The position numbers were made by a program, and so were the translations under genes. A stretch of DNA of 64,000 nucleotides, taken from Ruminococcus sp. Lineage in GTDB: Bacteria; Bacillota; Clostridia; Oscillospirales; Ruminococcaceae. The notes beneath the pieces are model-generated. The model did no database searches. It saw only the letters and a program-made list of their open reading frames with translations, and was not told the DNA's origin. Positions 1 to 6,403 of this stretch are shown here, in pieces (within the stretch, counting starts at the first letter, position 1; each line of letters opens with the position of its first letter). The stretch is from NCBI RefSeq assembly GCF_017464355.1, contig NZ_JAFUAG010000014.1, forward strand, positions 1 through 64,000. Reading direction: 5' to 3'.

Positions 1-1
1 A

Positions 2-217
2 AAGACTGACAAGCAGGACGAAGCCGATGTGGACGAGTTCATGAGCCGTCTGCGTAAGTATGCAGGAGCTACGGAGCTTACAAGAGAAATGTGCCTTGAT
101 CTGATCGGCTATGTGACCGTTGACGAGAACATGGGCCGCACTAAGCCCCGAAAAATCCATATCTATTACAAGTTCCTTGATAAGGAGCTTGCTGACAAGC
201 ATAACGCCCTTGCGTGA
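2..217 (+). CDS. C-terminal end of a large serine recombinase (partial, enters from left edge)
   Basis: The reading frame is open from the window edge, so only the last 71 codons are present. The sequence (LTREMCLDLIGYVTVDE, then a KPRKIHIYYKFLDK stretch) matches my memory of the C-terminal DUF4368 region of large serine recombinases from clostridial integrative elements such as Tn916/Tn5397 relatives. The catalytic N-terminus is outside the window. In such elements the recombinase is often the last gene before the element end. Here the stop lies 11 bp from the convergent stop of a truncated membrane gene, which suggests that the element's right end is near here. Family assignment is fairly sure; the element boundary is inferred. 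Confidence 0.75.
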   Translation, partial: KTDKQDEADVDEFMSRLRKYAGATELTREMCLDLIGYVTVDENMGRTKPRKIHIYYKFLDKELADKHNALA

Positions 218-228
218 GTGAGGGCGGT

Positions 229-948
229 TTATTCCAACAATTTATAGTGTCCATAAGTGTTCCTTACATTCATAAGCGATTTGACCTCAGCAGGAGTGCG
301 TATCGTTGAAAGCGTAAACTTTACTCCCGATTCTATCATTCTGTTAAGCTCGACCTTATTGAAAGCATTCGCTGAATGATCATCAGGTATCAGAACAGAG
401 TCAATACCGCTGATATAAAGTGTTTCGCTGTCATGCTTTATTGGCAAGTGAAAGTTATTGACCGCAAGACCTATGCCAATGCCGATAAAGGTATCAAGAA
501 CACGGTTTAACACAAACAGGTATGGATTCTCGTCAAAGGAATGTGTCAGTGCGATACTCAGAAATACCACACAAGAAAAGAATGAAGCATTACGATTGTC
601 CGTAATGACTGTAAGGTATATCACAGGAATAATGATGACAGAAGCCAACAGATACACAAGGATAGGCTCGGAAAGTCCGAAAAAGCGGAGCAGTACGATA
701 AAAGCAAGCCCGTATGCAGCTCCGATGAAGGTGCCTGTTGAACGCTGTCCTGCATTGTTCTTTGTGGAATTGGAATACGGCTGTAAGCACCAGAGAGCTG
801 CAAGAGCGCTGTAAAACGGTATGCCGTTCCCGATAGGCAGAAGTGTGCGGAAGAAATATATTACCATACATAATGCTACTGCAACTGATGATTTTATGAT
901 CCTCGCTCCGATAGGCGGGAGCTTTTTCGGAATATCCATTGCTTTCAC
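229..948 (-). CDS. FUSC-family membrane protein with truncated HAD-like C-terminus
   Basis: A 239-residue protein. Residues about 15-165 hold several hydrophobic helices with the FUSC/aromatic-acid-exporter look (IIKSSVAVALCMVIYF, FYSALAALWCLQP, GTFIGAAYGL, LDTFIGIGIGLAVN). From about 175 the chain changes to ETLYISGIDSVLIPDD and IESGVKFTLSTIRTPAE, which resembles the start of a Cof-type HAD hydrolase. I recall full-length Firmicutes proteins with this FUSC-HAD fusion at roughly 400 residues. Here the HAD part stops after about 65 residues and its motif I lacks the usual second acidic residue (IDSVL instead of LDGTL). The stop lies beside a recombinase 3' end, so truncation by element insertion is likely. 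Substrate unknown. Confidence 0.7.
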   Translation of the reverse strand: MKAMDIPKKLPPIGARIIKSSVAVALCMVIYFFRTLLPIGNGIPFYSALAALWCLQPYSNSTKNNAGQRSTGTFIGAAYGLAFIVLLRFFGLSEPILVYLLASVIIIPVIYLTVITDNRNASFFSCVVFLSIALTHSFDENPYLFVLNRVLDTFIGIGIGLAVNNFHLPIKHDSETLYISGIDSVLIPDDHSANAFNKVELNRMIESGVKFTLSTIRTPAEVKSLMNVRNTYGHYKLLE

Positions 949-960
949 CTCAAAACAAAA

Positions 961-989
961 AACGGCACTGAAAAGTTATCAGCGCCGTT
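961..989 (-). terminator. Terminator-like hairpin in the leader of the FUSC gene
   Basis: On the minus strand an 11-bp stem (arms AACGGCGCTGA and TCAGTGCCGTT, one G-T pair) is followed by TTTTGTTTT. It lies 12 bp upstream of the FUSC start codon and downstream of a good promoter at 1009-1038. It therefore looks like a leader attenuator rather than only the end of asnB. Confidence 0.65.
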
Positions 990-1008
990 GCTTATTTAGG
1001 ATAGTATT

Positions 1009-1038
1009 ATTATACCATAGTTATTGCAAAGATATCAA
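1009..1038 (-). promoter_or_regulatory. Promoter for the FUSC gene
   Basis: Minus strand TTGATA (1033-1038), 18-bp spacer, TATAAT (1009-1014). The predicted transcript would begin just before the 961-989 hairpin. Confidence 0.65.
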
Positions 1039-1160
1039 TATGTGTATTTAACAATTATTATTGAAGATATCATTAAATTGTTATCATCATTGCCTTATTT
1101 TCAGCAGTGTGGTAGATATTAACTTCAATATTATGTAATTCTGTGCAGGAGAAAAAGATA

Positions 1161-2741
1161 TTATTTTCCACTCTCACCGTAATTTGAGAGTACACGGGCG
1201 GAGGGATCATTTACATCACAGCCCTCCCAATCTTTATTCGGCATCCAGAAATCAACTACCATTTCGCTGTTATTTGGATAGTATTTCTCAAATATCTCAC
1301 GATAAAGCAATGACTCTTTAGTAAACGGCTTTGCATGGGAATATTTAGTGCATTCAAGTTCAAATTCCTCATCCGAATAAAAATTTTCAGCATACTCTTT
1401 GATATGATCGACCATAGAATGACCTACTGCATCTGAAAAGGCAGCCTTTTCACGGTAGAGTATATCGTGGGGCAGATAATCCCCCTCAAAAGCATGGCGA
1501 AGCAAGTATTTTCCTTTATTGTATTTATTGATCTTCATTTCGGGATCGACAGCCATTACATATTTAACGAAGTCAAGGTCGCCAAAAGGAACTCGTGCTT
1601 CAAGAGAATTTACCGAGATACAACGATCTGCACGGAGGACGTCATACATATGAAGTTCATTTACACGCTTAACGGATTCAGCCTGAAAAGCCTCGGAGGA
1701 CGGCGCAAAATCTGTATACTTATATCCGAAAAGCTCATCGGATATCTCGCCTGTGAGCAGAACACGGATATCGGTCTGTTCATGTATAGCTTTGCATAGC
1801 AGGTACATTCCTATGCTTGCACGAATTGTGGTTATATCATAAGTTCCGAGCAGATGTATGACATCTTCAATAGCAGAGATCACATCATCTTTTGTGATAA
1901 TGATCTCTGTATGATCGCTTCCGATATAGTCTGCCACCTGTTTAGCATATTTTAGGTCGATAGCGTCCGTGTTCATGCCGATAGCGAAGGTCTTTATGGG
2001 CTTGTTGCTCTTTTTCTGTGCTATAGAGCATACAAGTGACGAGTCAAGACCGCCGGATAGTAAAAATCCGACTTTTGCATCAGAGTCGAGACGCTTTTCA
2101 ACGCCTGCCACCAGTTTATCGTGGATATTTCTGCATACTGTGTCGATATCATCACTGATCACTTTGTCAACAGATGTGATATTGCAGTAGCAGTGGAATT
2201 CTCCGTTTTTATAATAATGTCCCGGTGGAAATGGCGTGATCTTTTTACATATCTTTACAAGGTTTTTAGGCTCGCTGGCAAACACCATTGTGCCATCGTC
2301 GGACTTTCCGTAATACAGCGGACGTATGCCTATCGGGTCTCTTGCGGCTATGAATTGACGCTCAACACGATCATATATAACACAGGCAAATTCAGCATCG
2401 AGCAGTGAGAACATATCCGTTCCGTATTCTCTGTATAAGGGAAGAAGAATTTCGCAGTCGCTGTCGCTTCTGAAAATATAGCCCATATCAATGAGCTTGT
2501 CCCTGAGCTTTCGGAAACCATATATCTCGCCGTTACATACTGCAAAATCTCCATCAAGTTCAAAAGGCTGCATTCCCTCGGGAGTAAGTCCCATTATAGA
2601 CAGGCGCTGAAAGCCGAGAACACCGTCGGGTACCTTTACTATCCTTTGATCGTCTGGACCTCGTGAGACTGTAGTCTTTAAACCTTCCATAACTTTTCCT
2701 GTACCCCCGCTGATGCCGCAGTAACACATTATCGTACACAT
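1161..2741 (-). CDS. asnB: Asparagine synthetase (glutamine-hydrolysing)
   Basis: A 526-residue AsnB that makes asparagine from aspartate, ATP and glutamine. The start at 2741 leaves Cys2 as N-terminal nucleophile after Met removal, as the class II glutaminase domain requires, and has GGAGG 9 bp upstream; an earlier in-frame ATG would lie inside the leader hairpin. Glutaminase residues are visible (SRGPDD, FQRLSIMG, CNGEIYGF). The PP-loop of the synthetase domain, SGGLDSS, is at about residues 229-235. E. coli AsnB is 554 residues, so this one is near usual length. It stands alone on the minus strand behind its own promoter and a terminator-like leader hairpin. Confidence 0.93.
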   Translation of the reverse strand: MCTIMCYCGISGGTGKVMEGLKTTVSRGPDDQRIVKVPDGVLGFQRLSIMGLTPEGMQPFELDGDFAVCNGEIYGFRKLRDKLIDMGYIFRSDSDCEILLPLYREYGTDMFSLLDAEFACVIYDRVERQFIAARDPIGIRPLYYGKSDDGTMVFASEPKNLVKICKKITPFPPGHYYKNGEFHCYCNITSVDKVISDDIDTVCRNIHDKLVAGVEKRLDSDAKVGFLLSGGLDSSLVCSIAQKKSNKPIKTFAIGMNTDAIDLKYAKQVADYIGSDHTEIIITKDDVISAIEDVIHLLGTYDITTIRASIGMYLLCKAIHEQTDIRVLLTGEISDELFGYKYTDFAPSSEAFQAESVKRVNELHMYDVLRADRCISVNSLEARVPFGDLDFVKYVMAVDPEMKINKYNKGKYLLRHAFEGDYLPHDILYREKAAFSDAVGHSMVDHIKEYAENFYSDEEFELECTKYSHAKPFTKESLLYREIFEKYYPNNSEMVVDFWMPNKDWEGCDVNDPSARVLSNYGESGK

Positions 2742-2778
2742 TTCTGTATTCCTCCAACGTTTGATAATAATAAAAAAA

Positions 2779-2813
2779 GACGTTCCAACAGACAAATGAT
2801 CTGTTAAAACGTC
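2779..2813 (-). terminator. Intrinsic terminator hairpin in the asnB leader (attenuator candidate)
   Basis: On the minus strand GACGTTTTAACAGA pairs with TCTGTTGGAACGTC, 14 bp with two G-T pairs, and is followed at once by TTTTTTT. It sits between the asnB promoter (2824-2855) and the asnB ribosome site. No minus-strand gene lies upstream that it could terminate. No T-box core was seen. Confidence 0.75.
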
Positions 2814-2823
2814 CTTGTTTTAA

Positions 2824-2855
2824 ATTATATTATCATTTAAAAGCTGAAATGTCAA
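2824..2855 (-). promoter_or_regulatory. asnB promoter
   Basis: Minus strand TTGACA at 2850-2855. The -10 is either TAATAT at 2827-2832 (17-bp spacer) or TATAAT at 2824-2829 (20-bp spacer). Transcription would start directly before the 2779-2813 hairpin. Confidence 0.65.
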
Positions 2856-3375
2856 TGATATTGTGTATAGTTTTAAAAACTTACAATTACTATTTACAAA
2901 TATAAAGTTGAAAATGTATGATATATGTATTCTTAACATACAAACCATAATAATAACTTAAATTGAATAGGAACTTTATCACTTTTTGGGGCATTATACC
3001 AGAATTCACCCTATAAAGTCGATCGACTAAACAGAAAGAGCCTGATTCTACATCGAAATCAGGCTCTTATGATTATTACCTATAATTGCCGATATAAGGT
3101 TCGCTCCGGATATGTGTCCTAAAGTGAAGTGTAACAAAGAACAGCGTATGTCCGACACTTGCGATACTACGCAAGTACAGTGACCTTTCGCCCACCCAGA
3201 ATAGAAGTTTTAGGGAGGGGGTATATGTCAGCATAGCTGATATAGGTGGAGACCCTTTTTCAAAAGGGTCTCCACCAGTAGAACATATAGCTCTCTCAGC
3301 AAGAACTGCCCCCTGCGGTGCTGCGCTTTTTTTTGTGCTGTCACGGGGTCATCACGGGTTTATCCTAAAATTCGC
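2856..3375. other. Gene-less stretch between asnB and dac
   Basis: I see no gene here. It holds an AT-rich part to about 3000, a hairpin at 3036-3067 (AAGAGCCTGATTT-type arms, which could terminate in either direction), a 7-bp perfect hairpin at 3157-3176 (ACTTGCG/CGCAAGT), and the long palindrome at 3245-3276 listed separately. The meaning of these clustered dyads is unknown; a decayed gene or a small RNA is possible. Confidence 0.5.
3245..3276. repeat. Perfect 15-bp palindromic hairpin
   Basis: GGTGGAGACCCTTTT is followed, after TC, by its exact reverse complement. The core GGAGACC-TTT / AAA-GGTCTCC is also found in the inner stem of the foldback at 27444-27538, which suggests a dispersed palindromic element. 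Confidence 0.6.
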
Positions 3376-3404
3376 TTGCAAATGTCACAGAAGTGTGGTA
3401 TACT
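3376..3404 (+). promoter_or_regulatory. Promoter for dac
   Basis: TTGCAA (3376-3381), 17-bp spacer ending in TGTGG, TATACT (3399-3404), 38 bp before the chosen start. Confidence 0.75.
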
Positions 3405-3442
3405 ATATTATGTGTAAAAATAATCTGAAGAGGTATGAGCCA

Positions 3443-4867
3443 ATGAAAATGAAACTTCGTGGAATTGCAGCCCTGCTGTGTGCTTTGCTGGTCATGGTGA
3501 ATGTTACGCTGCCCGCAGCGGCGCTGAGCTTTGCGCCGACGACCTATGATGAGGACGGCCAGCTGAAAGAGGTAAGGCTGTATTCTGAGTGCATATATAT
3601 GGTAAACCTTGACACGGGGGAAGCCATAGTTGACAGGAACAGCGACAAGGAGGTAGCACCTGCCTCGCTGACCAAGATAATGACTGCTGTAGTCATGCTG
3701 GACGAGCTGGGCGGTGACGAGGAAACGCTGAAAAACAAGAGGATGTCTGCGGGAACGGAGGCATTTGATGAGCTGTACGATACAGGGGCTTCCACCGCTG
3801 ATATACAGCCTTTTGAAGAAGTGAGCGCCTACGACCTGCTGGCGGCGAACCTGATACCCTCTGCCTGTGAGGCTTCAAACATCATCGCCATAAACATAGG
3901 GGGCAACATACCCCGCTTTGTGGATATGATGAACGAAAAGGCCGCAGAGCTGGGGCTGAAACACACCCACTTTTCAAATGCCCACGGGCTTTTCACCCAG
4001 CAGCACTTTTCCTCTGCAAAGGATATAGCGAAGATATGCGAGTATGCCATAAGCAAGTATCCCGTTTTCAAGGACCTGGTGAACACCACCTACTTCACCA
4101 TGGACCCCACCGAGTATCACCCCGAGGGCACCTACCTGATCACTACGGACTACATGATAAATGAGCATACCGACTACTACTACACCTACTGCAAGGGCAT
4201 AAAGACAGGCACCACCGATGCCGCAGGCAGATGTTTTGCGAGCTATGCCACCTGTGACGGCACCACCTATCTTACAGTGACGCTGGGTGCGCCTCTGGAT
4301 AAACAGCCTGAGGATATAAAGAAAGGCGAGGAGAACCCCGAGTCCATATATGCGGACGATGTGGTGTACTACAACTTCATAGACCATATCAACCTCTATG
4401 AATGGGCTTTCAACCAGCTGGTGCAGAAGGACTTCATCAACGAGTTCAGCGAGGTACGGGACGTGAAGGTAGAGTACGGCAAAAAGCTTGACTACGCAAA
4501 CCTGAAACCCGCAGGGGGCTACAGCAGGATGTGGCCTTCAAATATATCTGTCGATGAGGTGGAAAAGGTCATAACCGTAAAGGAGCATATAGTCGCACCT
4601 GTGGAAAAGGGCGATGTTCTGGGACAGATGGAGCTTAGATACAACGGCGAGGTGCTGGCGGATATAGACCTTATCTCCACCACAAAGGTGGAACGTTCTC
4701 CTGTAAAGGAGAGGACGAGGGTCATAAAAAGCTACTTCAAATCGAAGCTTTTCAAGGTCACGGCGGGCATAGTCATCGGCGGTATAGCCCTTTACTGTAT
4801 CATAGTTTTCCTCATGGCACAGCGGAAATATCTGCGCAGGCTGAACAGTGACAGGGAAGACCTCTGA
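3443..4867 (+). CDS. D-alanyl-D-alanine carboxypeptidase, DacF-like (peptidase S11)
   Basis: A 474-residue low-molecular-weight penicillin-binding protein that trims the terminal D-Ala from peptidoglycan stems outside the membrane. The start at 3443 follows the promoter and gives a clean signal peptide (residues about 1-28, ending AAALS). The nucleophile motif SLTK is at 75-78 and KTG at 254-256. The SxN motif appears to read SAC (140-142), a variant I recall from clostridial relatives. The C-terminal beta domain is followed by a membrane helix (VTAGIVIGGIALYCIIVFLM) and a short basic tail, so it is probably membrane-anchored. An MBL lipoprotein gene follows after 56 bp, probably co-transcribed. 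Confidence 0.9.
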   Translation: MKMKLRGIAALLCALLVMVNVTLPAAALSFAPTTYDEDGQLKEVRLYSECIYMVNLDTGEAIVDRNSDKEVAPASLTKIMTAVVMLDELGGDEETLKNKRMSAGTEAFDELYDTGASTADIQPFEEVSAYDLLAANLIPSACEASNIIAINIGGNIPRFVDMMNEKAAELGLKHTHFSNAHGLFTQQHFSSAKDIAKICEYAISKYPVFKDLVNTTYFTMDPTEYHPEGTYLITTDYMINEHTDYYYTYCKGIKTGTTDAAGRCFASYATCDGTTYLTVTLGAPLDKQPEDIKKGEENPESIYADDVVYYNFIDHINLYEWAFNQLVQKDFINEFSEVRDVKVEYGKKLDYANLKPAGGYSRMWPSNISVDEVEKVITVKEHIVAPVEKGDVLGQMELRYNGEVLADIDLISTTKVERSPVKERTRVIKSYFKSKLFKVTAGIVIGGIALYCIIVFLMAQRKYLRRLNSDREDL

Positions 4868-4923
4868 CAGGGTAAACCGGTAATTTATAGGAGATACAGG
4901 GTAAAAGAAAGGACATGAGAGCT

Positions 4924-5769
4924 ATGTTGAAAAAATACTTCTGTATCGTTATGGCAGCCCTGACGGCTTTGCTGGCAGGCTGCACACAAAAGACCGAAAC
5001 CAAGGATATCTCGGAGATAGGTGAGGGGCTGACCATATACTCCTTCAACGCAGGCAAGGCCGATGCCCACCTTATCTACAGCGATGACTGGGCTGTGCTG
5101 ATAGACTGCGGCGAAAAGGGCTTCGGGAAGACCATAACTGCCTATATGCAGGAAAACGGCATTGAAAAGCTGGATTATCTCATCATCACCCATTTCGATA
5201 AGGACCATGTGGGCGGGGCGGCTAAGGTGCTGAAGGAATGGGAAGTCGGTGCGGTGCTGCAAAGCAACAGTCCCAAGGACAGCGATGAGTACGAGAACTA
5301 CCTGAAAGCCCTTGAAAACAAGCAGATGACCGCCGAGACCGTCAGGGAGAGAATGAACTTTACCCTGGGTGAGGCGCAGTTCACCGTTGACCCGCCCAGA
5401 CAGGAAGTGTACGAAAAAGACCCCAGCAATAATTCCTCCCTGATAACTGAGGTCACGCTGGGTGAGGTGAATATGCTCTTTGCAGGGGACGCTGAGGACG
5501 ACAGGCTGGAAGAATATACTGCCTCGGTGGATAAGGTGTACAGCTACGTCAAGGTGCCATACCACGGCCACTGGCAGAAGAACCTGACCGCCTTCGCAGA
5601 CAAGGTTAAGGCGAAGATAGCCGTCATCACCAGCTCCGACGCTGAGCCTGAGGACAATGAAACGGTGGTGCTTTTTGAAAAGCAGGGCGCCGAGGTCTTC
5701 CGTACACGGACGGGCGATGTCATAGTAAAGTGCGACGGGACGGATATAGCGGCGGCTTATGATAAGTGA
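4924..5769 (+). CDS. Secreted MBL-fold hydrolase lipoprotein (ComEC C-terminal-like)
   Basis: A 281-residue lipoprotein. The second of two close ATGs (4924) is preferred because AAAGGA lies 10 bp upstream. The signal ends in the lipobox LLAGC, with lipidated Cys at residue 20. The metallo-beta-lactamase core is visible: THFDKDHVGG, the variant of HxHxDH usual in ComEC-like proteins, then FAGDAEDD and VPYHGH. Such proteins are outer-face hydrolases, in several cases thought to act on nucleic acid or phosphodiesters, but the substrate is not shown here. It follows dac closely; no terminator was seen between them. Confidence 0.8.
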   Translation: MLKKYFCIVMAALTALLAGCTQKTETKDISEIGEGLTIYSFNAGKADAHLIYSDDWAVLIDCGEKGFGKTITAYMQENGIEKLDYLIITHFDKDHVGGAAKVLKEWEVGAVLQSNSPKDSDEYENYLKALENKQMTAETVRERMNFTLGEAQFTVDPPRQEVYEKDPSNNSSLITEVTLGEVNMLFAGDAEDDRLEEYTASVDKVYSYVKVPYHGHWQKNLTAFADKVKAKIAVITSSDAEPEDNETVVLFEKQGAEVFRTRTGDVIVKCDGTDIAAAYDK

Positions 5770-5806
5770 GCCTGATGTCGCAAATGTAAAATTTGTGTGA
5801 ACTCTA

Positions 5807-5835
5807 TTTACAAATGTGATGATATCGTGTATAAT
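5807..5835 (+). promoter_or_regulatory. rpsO promoter
   Basis: TTTACA (5807-5812), 17-bp spacer, TATAAT (5830-5835). It leaves a leader of about 125 nt before rpsO. S15 represses its own synthesis through leader RNA in several bacteria; I could not identify a specific binding motif here. Confidence 0.8.
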
Positions 5836-5969
5836 AAATAAGTCGTATTGTGCGGTGAGCGCACAGGCATAAATATCCCTGCGGCAGAATACGGGTCACG
5901 CTTCGGTAAGAAGAATGTACCTGCCGTGTTCTTCCACAGCGGAAAAATTCAAGAAAGAGGTACAAAAAT

Positions 5970-6236
5970 ATGCTGAGAAAAGACGAAAAGACAGCCGTTA
6001 TCGAGGCTAACAGAACTCATGACACCGACACAGGTTCCCCTGAGGTACAGATCGCTATCCTGACCAGAAGGATATCTGACCTGACCGAGCACCTGAAGGT
6101 ACACAAGAAGGATAACCACTCCAGAAGAGGTATGTACAAGATGATCGGTAAGAGAAGAAATCTTCTCAACTACCTGAAGAAGAACGACATCGAGAGATAC
6201 AGAGCAGTTATCGAGAAGCTGGGTATCCGTAAGTAA
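5970..6236 (+). CDS. rpsO: 30S ribosomal protein S15
   Basis: An 88-residue, full-length S15, which binds 16S rRNA helices 20-22 and nucleates assembly of the small-subunit platform. The family signature is clear: [20 protein letters not shown] near the N-terminus, then [13 protein letters not shown] and a basic C-terminal half with RRNLLNYL. The start has AGAGG upstream (AAGAAAGAGGTACAAAAAT). The pnp gene follows after 167 bp, the same order as in E. coli and many Firmicutes, with a hairpin of doubtful terminator strength between the two. Confidence 0.97.
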   Translation: MLRKDEKTAVIEANRTHDTDTGSPEVQIAILTRRISDLTEHLKVHKKDNHSRRGMYKMIGKRRNLLNYLKKNDIERYRAVIEKLGIRK

Positions 6237-6254
6237 ATTCTGTAAATTTGCCGG

Positions 6255-6281
6255 GGCAGAGGTGCGTCTTGCGCCACTGCC
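6255..6281 (+). terminator. Hairpin after rpsO
   Basis: GGCAG-A-GGTGC pairs with GCGCC-A-CTGCC (one A-A mismatch), followed by a broken T tract. It may terminate part of the rpsO transcription or act as a processing site before pnp. Confidence 0.45.
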
Positions 6282-6330
6282 TTTCGGTGTTTTATTAAGT
6301 GTTCGTGTGACGGTCGTTTAGCATTGACCG

Positions 6331-6391
6331 GAGGGCGGGAAAACTCCTGTTCTGCGCTTATTGCTAAAAGCCCTCGCCGAGCATGACGAGG
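6331..6391 (+). promoter_or_regulatory. pnp leader with two mutually exclusive pairings at the ribosome site
   Basis: GAGGGC (6331-6336) can pair with GCCCTC (6370-6375). Alternatively CCTCG (6372-6376) can pair with CGAGG (6387-6391), which overlaps the Shine-Dalgarno region (GAGGAGG). The two pairings share bases 6372-6375, so only one can form. PNPase is known to control its own mRNA through a leader in E. coli; a similar role here is inferred. Confidence 0.4.
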
Positions 6392-6403
6392 AGGAAATAA
6401 AAA

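Noticed and set aside
4885-5571. 228-codon minus-strand ORF opposite the MBL lipoprotein
   Set aside because: Antisense to a gene with a lipobox and metal-binding motifs; no ribosome site.
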